Source of the DNA: Neisseria leonii
Lineage (GTDB): Bacteria > Pseudomonadota > Gammaproteobacteria > Burkholderiales > Neisseriaceae
Assembly: GCF_028776105.2 (NCBI RefSeq)
Contig: NZ_CP145606.1
Coordinates: 1,240,001 to 1,304,000, forward strand
Direction: 5' to 3'
DNA length: 64,000 bases
Shown: positions 41,363 through 50,162 of the stretch, one piece after another
Layout: every line of letters begins with the position of its first letter
Position numbering within the stretch: the stretch's first letter is position 1
Translations under genes and position numbers: made by a program
Notes under the pieces: model-generated
The model's input: the letters and a program-made list of their open reading frames with translations, nothing else
Told to the model about the DNA's origin: nothing
Database searches by the model: none

Positions 41363-42741
41363 CACACCAATCCTCTTTCCCGCGCCACGCGCCCGCTGTG
41401 CCGCTCCAACAGCCACAACAACAGCCCCGATGCGGCGGCCAGCGACAGTATCAACGCCGTCCAAAAACCGAAAATCCCCATCTGAAACCCGTTGGCAAAA
41501 TAATAACCCGGCAGCAGCCCCATGCCCCAGAATGCCGCCGCATGCACCAGCATCGGTGCTTTGGTGATTTTATAGCCGCGCAGTGCGTAAGAGGCAATGC
41601 ACTGGCCAAAATCGAAAAACTGGAACCATGCCGCCAGCAGCAGCACCGACGCAGCCAGCGCGCGCACGTCCGCATCGGGGGTAAACGCCGCCGCCAGAGG
41701 TTCGCGCGCCAATATCAGAAACAGCATCGTGCACACCGCCAACACCATGCCCGACACCACCGCCACACCCGAAATATAGCGTGCCTGCTGCCGCCTGCCG
41801 CGCCCGAGCGCATAACCCACCCGCACCGTAGCCGCCGCACCGAGTGCCTGCGGAATCATATAAACCACACTCGTGATACTGATGACAATCTGCTGTGCGG
41901 CCACACTGTCCGCGCCGAATTTCGCCACCAGGAACACAATCAGCGAAAACAGGCTCACTTCCAGAAAATACGATGCCCCGATCGGCCAACCCAACCGCCA
42001 AATCTGTTTCAAAGCCGCCTTATCGGGCCTGCTGAACCCGCCGGTCAGGCCGAACGGTACAAAATAGCGGTTTTTCTTCACATACAGCCACAACGCGGCC
42101 GCATTGAACCAAAACACCAGCATGGTAGCCAAACCGCAGCCCGCACCGCCCAAAGCAGGCAGGCCGAACCGGCCGTACACAAACACATAATTGAGCGGGA
42201 TATTCAGAAACAGCGCCGCCCAACTGATCCACATCACCGCTTTGGGTTTGTTCAGACTCGACACATAAGCGTGCAGGGCGCGGTGCAGCATGGCCGCGGG
42301 CATACCGAGTGCGGCAAACACCAGATACTGCGCCAGCATCGATTCTACCGCGCCGCCCAAATCGAGATACCACATCAGCGGACGTACCGCCGCCAGCAAA
42401 AGCACCATGCCCGCCGTCCCGACCATCAGACCGAACCACAAACCCTGCCGCCCCAAACGGCCGACCGCTTCGGTCTTCCCGGCACCGAAAAGCTGCGCAA
42501 TCATCGGATTGAGTGCCGTCATCACACCGATCAGCGTAATCAGCACCAGGCTCATCGCCGACGACCCCAAGGCCACCGCCGCCAAATCGTCCTTACCGGC
42601 CGCCCCCGCCATCGCCGTATCGACCAGACCCACACCCACCGTGGCCATCTGCGCCAGCATCATCGGCAGAGCCAAAACGGCCAATGCCGAACATTCTTTA
42701 CGGAACACCGGCCAAGCATACCGGTTGATACTCAATAACAT
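41362..42741 (-). CDS. norM: MATE-family multidrug efflux pump (NorM)
   Basis: The 459-residue protein has twelve hydrophobic helices and the MATE landmarks: LPMMLAQMATVGVGLVDTAMAG with the membrane aspartate in helix 1-2, MTALNPMIAQLFGAG, and LNIPLNYVFVYG. NorM proteins export cationic drugs and fluoroquinolones using sodium or protons. It is translationally coupled to murB downstream. An inverted DUS pair precedes it at 42764-42802. Confidence 0.93.
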   Translation of the reverse strand: MLLSINRYAWPVFRKECSALAVLALPMMLAQMATVGVGLVDTAMAGAAGKDDLAAVALGSSAMSLVLITLIGVMTALNPMIAQLFGAGKTEAVGRLGRQGLWFGLMVGTAGMVLLLAAVRPLMWYLDLGGAVESMLAQYLVFAALGMPAAMLHRALHAYVSSLNKPKAVMWISWAALFLNIPLNYVFVYGRFGLPALGGAGCGLATMLVFWFNAAALWLYVKKNRYFVPFGLTGGFSRPDKAALKQIWRLGWPIGASYFLEVSLFSLIVFLVAKFGADSVAAQQIVISITSVVYMIPQALGAAATVRVGYALGRGRRQQARYISGVAVVSGMVLAVCTMLFLILAREPLAAAFTPDADVRALAASVLLLAAWFQFFDFGQCIASYALRGYKITKAPMLVHAAAFWGMGLLPGYYFANGFQMGIFGFWTALILSLAAASGLLLWLLERHSGRVARERGLV

Positions 42742-43057
42742 AAAACACCGTCAATCCGCCCCGGGGCCGTCTGAAAACCATAACTGTCTTTTCAGACGGC
42801 CTGCCGTATTATTTCCTGCGGCATACCGTCAAACTGCGGATTCTAACAAATTCCCCGCAAAAGCGCGGACATTTTGCCCGCCGCAGCGGCCGCGTTTGCC
42901 CAATCTGTTCCCAATCCGAATCGGGCAGCACAAATTTCATTCATCTTGATTCGGGAAAAATTTCAAGCCGCACCACCCAATTTAGCCTTGATTTCGCCGC
43001 ACCGAGCGCATAATCTCAAACTGTACCGAACGGCTTTACCCCATACAAGGAAAAAAC
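42742..43057. other. Divergent gap between norM and metF
   Basis: An inverted DUS pair lies at 42764-42802. A weak promoter-like pair, TTGATT (42988-42993) and CATAAT (43009-43014) with 15-base spacing, points toward metF. Nothing else is seen. Confidence 0.5.
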
Positions 43058-43897
43058 ATGACCGGCCACCCCCAAAAACTCAGCTTTGAATTCTTCCCCA
43101 CGCGCACGCCCGAAGGCCGCGCCAAACAGGTTACCACCCGCAAACAGCTGCGCCAGTTCGCCCCCGACTTCTTCTCCTGCACCTCCGGCGCGGGCGGCTC
43201 CACCAAAGACGGCACCCTGCAAACCATTACCGACATTTTGAACGAAGGCACGCCCGCTGCACCGCACCTGCCCTGCGTCGGTCAAACCCCGCAGGAAATC
43301 GTTGAGCTGCTCGATACCTACAAAGCCCTGGGCGTGCGCCACATCGTCGCCCTGCGCGGCGACATACCGTCCGGCGTCGGCGCAGGCATGACCGGCCTGC
43401 GTTATGCCAACGAACTGGTCGAGCTGATTAAACACACCTACGGCAGCCACTTCCACATCGAAATCGCCGCCTACCCCGAATACCACCCGCAGGCGCGCAG
43501 CGCGGAAGACGACATCAACAACTTCGTGCGCAAAGCCAAAGCCGGTGCCGACTCGGCCATCACCCAATATTTCTACAACGCCGATGCCTACTTCCGTTTT
43601 GTGGACGACGTACAGGGGCGCGGCGTGGACATTCCGATCGTCCCCGGCATCATGCCGATTGCCAGCTTCTCCAAACTGGCGCGCTTCTCCGATACCTGCG
43701 GTGCCGAAATTCCGCGCTGGCTGCGCCTGAAATTGCAGTCTTATGCCGACGACACCGCCGCCATCAAAGCCCTCGCGCTGGACGTGGTAACCGAAATGTG
43801 CGAACGCCTGCTGCGCGAAGGCGCGCCCGGCCTGCATTTTTACACCCTCAATCAGGCCGGACTGGTTTCCACCATCTGTCAGCGGCTGGGCTACTGA
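43058..43897 (+). CDS. metF: 5,10-methylenetetrahydrofolate reductase
   Basis: The 279-residue FAD enzyme makes methyl-THF for methionine synthesis. It has LSFEFFPTRTPEG with the catalytic glutamate, the ALRGD motif, the AAYPEYHPQA loop, ITQYFYNAD and IVPGIMPI, and ends GLHFYTLNQAG as in MetF. AAGGAAAAAAC gives the ribosome site. Confidence 0.96.
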   Translation: MTGHPQKLSFEFFPTRTPEGRAKQVTTRKQLRQFAPDFFSCTSGAGGSTKDGTLQTITDILNEGTPAAPHLPCVGQTPQEIVELLDTYKALGVRHIVALRGDIPSGVGAGMTGLRYANELVELIKHTYGSHFHIEIAAYPEYHPQARSAEDDINNFVRKAKAGADSAITQYFYNADAYFRFVDDVQGRGVDIPIVPGIMPIASFSKLARFSDTCGAEIPRWLRLKLQSYADDTAAIKALALDVVTEMCERLLREGAPGLHFYTLNQAGLVSTICQRLGY

Positions 43898-43959
43898 CCC
43901 CGCATAGAGGCCGTCTGAAAAAGCCCGCCCTATCCGTTTTTTTCGGTTAAAATCCGCCC

Positions 43960-44487
43960 ATGAATGCACAACAGAACATTTTTCTCATCGGCCTGATGGG
44001 CGCGGGGAAAACCACCGTCGGCAAACAGCTCGCCCAGCAGCTCGGCCGCCCGTTTTACGACAGCGACCACGTCATCTGCGAGCGCACCGGCGTTTCCATT
44101 CCCACCATCTTCGAATTGGAAGGCGAAGACGGTTTCAGACGGCGTGAAGAAAACACCATCGACCATTTAAGCCGTCTGAACGGCATTGTTTTGGCCACCG
44201 GCGGCGGTGCACCCATGCGCGAAGCCAACCGCCGCTGCCTGAGCGGACGCGGCACCGTCATCTACCTGCACGCCCGCCCGCCCGTCCTGCTCGAACGCAC
44301 CCGCGCCGACAAAAACCGCCCGCTGCTGCAAGTGGCCGATCCCTTGGCCAAACTGCAAGAACTCTACGATTTGCGCGATCCGGTTTACCGCCGCACCGCC
44401 GCCCACATTGTCGAAGCCGACAACCCGAGCTGCACCAAAACCGTGCAGCACATTCTCAACCTTCTGCACAACCATAAGGCCGTCTGA
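43960..44487 (+). CDS. aroK: Shikimate kinase
   Basis: The 175-residue kinase has Walker [10 protein letters not shown] (11-19), the DSDHVI magnesium/shikimate motif, FRRREE, GGGAP and the RPLL lid. It phosphorylates shikimate at the 3-hydroxyl. Its last codons and stop (GCC GTC TGA) are supplied by an AG-DUS, and aroB starts at the next base. Confidence 0.96.
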   Translation: MNAQQNIFLIGLMGAGKTTVGKQLAQQLGRPFYDSDHVICERTGVSIPTIFELEGEDGFRRREENTIDHLSRLNGIVLATGGGAPMREANRRCLSGRGTVIYLHARPPVLLERTRADKNRPLLQVADPLAKLQELYDLRDPVYRRTAAHIVEADNPSCTKTVQHILNLLHNHKAV

Positions 44488-45570
44488 ATGCGCACCCTGA
44501 CCGTCGATACCCCGTCCCACCGCTACCCCATCTACATCGGCAGCGGCCTGAGCGGACAACTGGCGCAACTGCTTGCCGCCCACACCACACGCCGTGCCGC
44601 CATCATTACCAACACCACCATCGAACCGCTCTACGCCCCGCGCCTGCGCGCCGCCCTCGACGAAACCGGCACCGCCCACTTCACCATCATCCTCGAAGAC
44701 GGCGAACAATATAAAGACTGGCACTCACTCAACCGCATTTTCGACGGCCTGATGCAGGCCGAAGCCGAACGCAACACTACCCTGATTGCCTTGGGCGGCG
44801 GCGTCATCGGCGACATCACCGGCTTTGCCGCCGCCTGCTACCAGCGCGGCGCGCCGTTTATCCAAATGCCCACCACCCTGCTAAGCCAGGTCGATTCGTC
44901 CGTCGGCGGCAAAACCGCCATCAATCACCCCTTGGGCAAAAACATGATCGGCGCATTCTACCAGCCGCAGGCCGTACTGGCCGATCTGGACACCCTCGCC
45001 ACCCTGCCCGCACGCGAATTTTCCGCCGGCATGGCCGAAGTCATCAAATACGCGCTGCTGGGCGATGCCGGATTTCTGCTGTGGCTGGAAAACCACATAG
45101 ACAGACTGATGGCACAGGAACCCGACATTCTGGCACAGGCCGTTTACCACTGCTGCCGCATGAAAGCCGACATTGTCGCCGCCGACGAAACCGAACGCGG
45201 CATCCGCGCCTGGCTCAATCTCGGCCACACCTTCGGCCACGCCATCGAAGCCGAAATGGGCTACGGCAACTGGCTGCACGGAGAAGCCGTGGCCGCAGGC
45301 ATGGTTCTGGCCGCACGCCTGTCCGTCGAAACCGGCCGTCTGAACAGCAGCGATGTCGCGCGCATCACCGCACTGCTGGCACGCGCCGGCCTGCCCGTCG
45401 AACCGCCGCGCTTCCCGTTTGACCACTGGCTCGCCCACATGCGGCACGACAAAAAAGTCAGCAACGGCGTGATGCGCTTTATCGGCCTGGAACAATTGGG
45501 CCGCGCCGTCATCGACGACATCACCGACCACACCCTTCTGCACCGCACACTCGCCCCGTATCTGCCGTAA
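44488..45570 (+). CDS. aroB: 3-dehydroquinate synthase
   Basis: The 360-residue NAD- and zinc-dependent enzyme turns DAHP into 3-dehydroquinate. It has [45 protein letters not shown], and the zinc ligands in ADETERG and [12 protein letters not shown] plus [10 protein letters not shown]. It is directly joined to aroK, the common aroKB arrangement. Confidence 0.97.
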   Translation: MRTLTVDTPSHRYPIYIGSGLSGQLAQLLAAHTTRRAAIITNTTIEPLYAPRLRAALDETGTAHFTIILEDGEQYKDWHSLNRIFDGLMQAEAERNTTLIALGGGVIGDITGFAAACYQRGAPFIQMPTTLLSQVDSSVGGKTAINHPLGKNMIGAFYQPQAVLADLDTLATLPAREFSAGMAEVIKYALLGDAGFLLWLENHIDRLMAQEPDILAQAVYHCCRMKADIVAADETERGIRAWLNLGHTFGHAIEAEMGYGNWLHGEAVAAGMVLAARLSVETGRLNSSDVARITALLARAGLPVEPPRFPFDHWLAHMRHDKKVSNGVMRFIGLEQLGRAVIDDITDHTLLHRTLAPYLP

Positions 45571-45640
45571 CGCGTAAACAGATATTCAGACTGCAGCAGG
45601 CCGTCTGAACAGCCTGCCCCCCGACCTTTCGGGAGCCGTC

Positions 45641-46842
45641 ATGAATGCCCACCCGCCGCAACGTCTGCCCCACCCCGCACACACCGCCGTCATCGGTACC
45701 CGCCGGCGGCCGGGCAGTTCCGGCAAACGCATTTTCTCCGCGCTGCCCCGTCCGCCAACATACTGTATCCCGTCAATCCCAAACACAAAACTGTCGCCGG
45801 ACTCAACGCTTTCACCCATATCGACAAAATCCCCCATATCATCGACTGCGGCCTGATGCTCACCCCGCCGGACACCGACGGCAGCCTGCCGCAGCAAACG
45901 CGTACGCCACACCGTTATCCTGCGCCCCGACACCCCGCCCGACCTGACCGAATCCCTTACCCGACAAGACGCAGTCTCCGAAGGCCGTCTGATTGCGTAC
46001 GGCGCAGACAGCCCCGCCGAAAACCGGGCTGTCGGCCCGCACCTTTCCCCAACGGGAAAAATCGCCCTGATCGGCCACTATCCCTCGTCCACCGCCGACG
46101 TACTGCACCACCTCGGCGGCCTGCCCGTCGGCTTTGCCAACCACATCAACCTGACTGTCTGCAACCGGCAAACCGTCCGCCTAATCGGCTGTTTCCAAGA
46201 AAGTCGCAGCGTACAAATCCTGCTCGTCGGACACAGTATGCAGACCGACGGTTCCATTTTTAAGCGCACCGTGCCAAGCAGCCAAACGCAAAACCGCCAC
46301 CCTGCACCACCCACAACACCCTGCCGTCCGCCGAAAATCCCTGCTGCAACACACCGCAGGAGCTGCGCACCACCGTCCGTGCCGCCTACAACCCGAAAAA
46401 AACAGTGTGCCGCAGGCCTGCATATTCTGACTCCTTGCGAAAACGGCAGGCTCCGCCGCCCTGTTGCCGGATACCGCCCAAGACGAATGGCCGTCTGAAA
46501 ACGGCGCACTGGCCGTACGCGACCATGCCGCCCGCCTGCTGGCCGGCGAACACTGCCGCACGCTTTTGATCGACACCGCAGGCCGTGAAAAACCGCCGCC
46601 CCAAGCCGCCCTTCCTGCTTCTGCCGACAACCGGCACAGCGGCAACCTGACCGCCGCCCTGCACCGGCCGCTGCCTGCGAAAACCTGCCGGCCGAACTCC
46701 TGTCCGACAATCCGCCATGATCCAAACTGGTGCAGAATCCGGGATTTTCCCTCCAACCTGCCGCCCATAACCGTATACCGACTGTCGCAAATCTGCCGCC
46801 AAATCCGTCCCGTCCGGCCTAAAAAATGCCCCGCCCGCAACT
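45641..46842 (+). pseudogene. Decayed CoA-binding / NDP-forming acyl-CoA synthetase-like gene
   Basis: Protein-like segments appear in changing frames over 1.2 kb. The start reads MNAHPPQRLPHPAHTAVIG then TRRRPGSSGKRIFSA, the opening of a CoA-binding domain. After a frame change comes LYPVNPKHKTVAGLNAF and DCGLMLTPPDT, the typical PVNPK and VIATPP motifs of ADP-forming acyl-CoA synthetase subunits and PatZ-type acetyltransferases. Further on, GKIALIGHYPSSTADVLHHL and GFANHINL match the second domain (SQSG/GFSxxxSLG region). Frames are broken several times, so the product is not made. A DUS lies inside. The family assignment rests on motifs, not alignment. Confidence 0.65.
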
Positions 46843-46847
46843 AATAC

Positions 46848-46877
46848 TTGCCAGCATGGTTTAAATTACTCTAAAAT
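46848..46877 (+). promoter_or_regulatory. Promoter of the rpsP operon
   Basis: TTGCCA (46848-46853) and TAAAAT (46872-46877), 18-base spacing, 40 bases before the rpsP ATG. Confidence 0.65.
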
Positions 46878-46917
46878 TAGCGGTTTTCTATATCTCCGTA
46901 TTTAAGGAATCAATCAC

Positions 46918-47166
46918 ATGGTAGTTATCCGTTTAGCCCGCGGCGGCTCTAAAAAACGCCCGTTTTACAACATCGTCGTAACCGACAGCCGCAACCGCCG
47001 CGACGGCCGCTTCATCGAGCGCGTGGGTTTCTACAATCCTGTTGCCAACGAAAAACAGGAACGTGTCCGCCTGGATGCCGACCGCCTGAACCACTGGATC
47101 GGCCAAGGCGCGCAAGTGAGCGATGCCGTTGCCAAACTGGTCAAAGAGCAGAAAGCCGCCGCCTAA
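46918..47166 (+). CDS. rpsP: 30S ribosomal protein S16
   Basis: The 82-residue protein [20 protein letters not shown] and [15 protein letters not shown] are the diagnostic S16 segments. It is the first gene of the conserved rpsP-rimM-trmD-rplS operon. A TAAGGAATC ribosome site precedes the ATG. Confidence 0.98.
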   Translation: MVVIRLARGGSKKRPFYNIVVTDSRNRRDGRFIERVGFYNPVANEKQERVRLDADRLNHWIGQGAQVSDAVAKLVKEQKAAA

Positions 47167-47170
47167 ACCC

Positions 47171-47680
47171 ATGGACAGCCGCACACAATGGGTAGCCATG
47201 GGCTACGTCAAAGGCGTATTCGGCATCAAAGGCTGGGTGAAAATCTCGGCCGACACCGAATACACCGACAGCCTGCTGGATTACCCCGAGTGGCGTTTGG
47301 TCAAAGACGGCCGCGTACAGACCCTGACCGTCGAAGCAGGCAAACTCAACAGCGGCGAACTGCACGTCAAATTCGAAGGCATTGACGACCGCGACAGCGC
47401 ATTTGCCCTGCGCGGCCATACCATCGAAATCGCCCGCAGCGATTTTGCCCCCGCCGAAGATGACGAATACTACTGGGCGGATCTGGTCGGCATGACCGTG
47501 ATTAACCGCAGCGGCGAAGCCCTCGGCAGCGTCAAAAACCTGATGGCGACCGGCGCGCACGACATTCTCGTTATCGAAGGCAGCCACGGCAGCAAACTGA
47601 TACCGTTTGTCGCCCACTTTATCGACAGCGTGGATCAGCAAACACGCACGATTACCGCCGACTGGGGCTTGGACTACTGA
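47171..47680 (+). CDS. rimM: Ribosome maturation factor RimM
   Basis: The 169-residue protein has the N-terminal RimM barrel ([18 protein letters not shown]) and a C-terminal PRC-barrel ([20 protein letters not shown]). It assists 16S head-domain processing through S19. The start MDSRTQWV is five bases after rpsP; its stop overlaps the trmD ATG (TGATG). Confidence 0.96.
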   Translation: MDSRTQWVAMGYVKGVFGIKGWVKISADTEYTDSLLDYPEWRLVKDGRVQTLTVEAGKLNSGELHVKFEGIDDRDSAFALRGHTIEIARSDFAPAEDDEYYWADLVGMTVINRSGEALGSVKNLMATGAHDILVIEGSHGSKLIPFVAHFIDSVDQQTRTITADWGLDY

Positions 47681-48429
47681 TGCACATTCAGGCCGTTACC
47701 CTGTTTCCCGAAATGTTCGCCGCCATCACCGAATACGGCGTCACCGGACGGGCACTCAAACAGGGATTGTGGCGGTTCGGCACCGTCAATCCGCGACAGT
47801 TTGCCGACAACAAATTGGGCTATATCGACGACCGCCCTTTCGGCGGCGGCCCCGGCATGATTATGATGGCACCGCCGCTTCATGCCGCCATCGAACAAGC
47901 CAAACAGGCCGCAGGCGGTGCGGCACACGTGGTTTATTTAAGCCCGCAGGGGCGGCCGCTGACCCACAGTCGGGCGGCCGAACTGGCTCAAACCGACAAC
48001 CTGATTCTGCTGTGCGGCCGCTACGAAGGCATAGATGAACGCCTGTTGCAGCACAGCGTAGATGAAGAAATCGGCATCGGCGACTTTGTCGTCTCCGGCG
48101 GCGAACTGCCCGCCATGATGCTGATGGATGCCGTTTTGCGGCTGGTGCCGGGCGTATTGGGCGATATGCAGTCTGCCGAACAGGATTCGTTTTCAGACGG
48201 CCTGCTGGACTGCCCCCACTATACCAAACCCTTAGAATTTCAAGGCATGGGCGTTCCCGAAGTGTTACGCTCGGGACATCATGGCTTGATTGCGCAATGG
48301 CGGTTGAAACAATCGCTCTCGCGCACCTTGGCGCGGCGGCCGGATTTACTGGCCGGCCGTACCTTAATCCCACAGGAAGCCCGCCTCTTGGCCGAAATCG
48401 AACAAGAGCAACAGGCATTCCCATCATAA
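47680..48429 (+). CDS. trmD: tRNA (guanine37-N1)-methyltransferase
   Basis: The 249-residue SPOUT methylase has the deep trefoil knot with [23 protein letters not shown], and [17 protein letters not shown]. It methylates G37 of tRNAs reading CUN, CCN and CGG, preventing frameshifts. An inverted DUS is embedded in codons for FSDGLL, a common neisserial tolerance. Confidence 0.97.
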   Translation: MHIQAVTLFPEMFAAITEYGVTGRALKQGLWRFGTVNPRQFADNKLGYIDDRPFGGGPGMIMMAPPLHAAIEQAKQAAGGAAHVVYLSPQGRPLTHSRAAELAQTDNLILLCGRYEGIDERLLQHSVDEEIGIGDFVVSGGELPAMMLMDAVLRLVPGVLGDMQSAEQDSFSDGLLDCPHYTKPLEFQGMGVPEVLRSGHHGLIAQWRLKQSLSRTLARRPDLLAGRTLIPQEARLLAEIEQEQQAFPS

Positions 48430-48442
48430 CTTAGGAAAAAAA

Positions 48443-48808
48443 ATGAACTTGATCCAACAACTCGAGCAAGAAGAAATTGCCCGCCTGAACAAAGAAATCC
48501 CCGAATTTGCCCCGGGCGACACCGTTGTCGTATGGGCGCGCGTAGTCGAAGGCAGCCGCACCCGTCTGCAAGCTTACGAAGGCGTCGTGATTGCGCGTAA
48601 AAACCGCGGCCTGAACAGCAACGTCATCGTCCGCAAAATCTCCAACGGCGAAGGCGTCGAGCGTACTTTCCCGATTTACTCTCCGCGCGTCGAAAAAATC
48701 GAAGTCAAACGCCGCGGCGATGTACGCCGTGCCAAACTGTACTACCTGCGCGGTCTGACCGGCAAAGCGGCACGCATCAAAGAAAAACTGCCCGCACGCA
48801 AAGGCTGA
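48443..48808 (+). CDS. rplS: 50S ribosomal protein L19
   Basis: The 121-residue protein [25 protein letters not shown]-type strand, [13 protein letters not shown] and [15 protein letters not shown] are L19 signatures. It is the last gene of the operon. Confidence 0.98.
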   Translation: MNLIQQLEQEEIARLNKEIPEFAPGDTVVVWARVVEGSRTRLQAYEGVVIARKNRGLNSNVIVRKISNGEGVERTFPIYSPRVEKIEVKRRGDVRRAKLYYLRGLTGKAARIKEKLPARKG

Positions 48809-48834
48809 TCGGTCGTACAGCCACACCGGAAAAC

Positions 48835-48866
48835 CACCCGGACGGACAAGTTTCGGGTGTTTTTTT
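48835..48866 (+). terminator. Terminator of the rpsP operon
   Basis: CACCCG and CGGGTG form the stem, followed by a run of eight T. Confidence 0.7.
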
Positions 48867-49166
48867 GCATTCCGCCGCCAATCCTTTTTCCGTCCGCGCC
48901 CACTATCTGTATCAGACGGTTCAAATCGATATCCATAACCGATCTACATTCAAACGGCCCGACTGAACTTGCGCAGCCGATATACAGACACCGCAGCACA
49001 CCGCCTCCCGGACACTCCCAGCCGACACGTTCGGCCGTCCAGCATCAAGCATCGACTCTGCCTGCATTCTGCACACCAGCCTTTTCATACAACCACTCCG
49101 GCCGCGCGTCCTACCCCGCAGCCAGACAGCCGCTTGCAGGCCGTCTGAACGCCGTCTGCAACAAAA

Positions 49167-49193
49167 AACGCTGCAACCTCCCGTTGCAGCGTT
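49167..49193 (-). terminator. Terminator of the minus-strand lipoprotein gene
   Basis: AACGCTGCAAC and GTTGCAGCGTT form an 11-base stem. On the minus strand it is followed by TTTTTG, 17 bases after the stop. Confidence 0.8.
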
Positions 49194-49210
49194 ATTGATC
49201 ACGACCCGCA

Positions 49211-49753
49211 TCAATACTGCGGCGTACCACGCATCACCGTACGGCTTTGGAAAGTCGCCACAATACAGTCGGCATAACCGGCCGGTGCCATGCGGCCGGA
49301 ATCAAAGCGGCCGTTGTTGCCGGCGGCATAACTGCCCACATGATTGACACGGCGCACTGTCCCCCGCGCCCGGCGCGGATTCTGCAAATTGTTCACCCCG
49401 TTGATAATGGCGCGCTCGCAGCTTTTCGCCTCATCGCGGCCGAAAGAACGTGCCGCGGCATTGGTGCGCAGCTCGCCGCTGCCGCCGAAGCTGACCGGTA
49501 CATTATTGCTCAAAGCAGATTGCGCTTCGGCCGTTTTCAGCACAGCGGCAATATTGCAACGGAACACCATATTTTTGCCCGCACCTTCATTGTCGCGCTG
49601 CAATTTGCAGGCACCCGAATCCGCCACGGCAGACCGGCCCGGCGCAGAAGATGCACCCGCACCGCCGCCCTTGCCCGAAGCACCGGTACTGCCACATGCA
49701 GCCAAAGCCAGCACCGCCGCACAGGCCAAAACCGTTTTTTCAAAAATCTTCAT
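49211..49753 (-). CDS. Predicted lipoprotein of unknown function
   Basis: The 180-residue protein has a lipoprotein signal peptide (MKIFEKTVLACAAVLALAAC) with lipobox LAAC and Cys20 as lipid anchor, then a Gly/Ser-rich linker of about 20 residues. The mature part has four more cysteines (ACKLQR, FRCN, SCER, DCIV), enough for two disulfides, and basic patches (NPRRARGTVRRVNH). I do not recognise a family. Longer in-frame starts exist, but only MKIFEK places the signal sequence correctly. It lies divergent from the tbpB promoter, so Fur control of both is conceivable, without direct evidence. Confidence 0.75.
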   Translation of the reverse strand: MKIFEKTVLACAAVLALAACGSTGASGKGGGAGASSAPGRSAVADSGACKLQRDNEGAGKNMVFRCNIAAVLKTAEAQSALSNNVPVSFGGSGELRTNAAARSFGRDEAKSCERAIINGVNNLQNPRRARGTVRRVNHVGSYAAGNNGRFDSGRMAPAGYADCIVATFQSRTVMRGTPQY

Positions 49754-49923
49754 CGCATCACTCCTTAAACCATTATTCTCTGTCCATATGCGGGCCGTCT
49801 GTTTCAGACGGCCCGCAAACGGTGTTACCCGCACATTATAACCGTAATTTCCCGCCACACTGCAAAGATGTGCGGTTTACCCGGCATCGGACAACCGGAA
49901 AACATAAATAAAAGCCAAAACCA

Positions 49924-49951
49924 TTTACAAAATTTAAACATGTGTTATAAT
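49924..49951 (+). promoter_or_regulatory. tbpB promoter
   Basis: TTTACA (49924-49929), 16 bases, perfect TATAAT (49946-49951). Confidence 0.7.
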
Positions 49952-49952
49952 T

Positions 49953-49971
49953 GGTAATTATTATCAATAAT
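49953..49971 (+). promoter_or_regulatory. Fur-box-like operator before tbpB
   Basis: GGTAATTATTATCAATAAT agrees with the 19-base Fur consensus GATAATGATAATCATTATC at 13 positions by eye and lies right after the -10 element, where bound Fur would block initiation. Confidence 0.6.
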
Positions 49972-50162
49972 GTTTGACGGTTATGTTATCCCACGCCCCG
50001 CATCTGCCTGATGCCGCACCCTGTTTTCTGATTCCCGTCTAAACGCCCGCAGACGGCATGTGTCGTTTCAGACGGCCTGCCCGCAGTTTTCCGCCATTCC
50101 TTCCATCTTTCACGACCGGCCGCACACCCTGCTGTGCGCCGACCGTCTTCAAGGAGAACCTG

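Larger units (their letters stand above)
48809..49210. other. Gap between rplS and the lipoprotein gene
   Basis: Besides the two terminators listed separately and one DUS near 49139, the 400 bases contain no recognisable gene or repeat. Confidence 0.6.
49754..50162. other. Divergent regulatory gap before the iron island
   Basis: An AT-rich stretch (about 49900-49985), unlike the GC-rich surroundings, contains the tbpB promoter and Fur-box-like sequence. Inverted DUS copies lie near 49802 (partial) and 50077-50088. No gene is seen. Confidence 0.6.
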
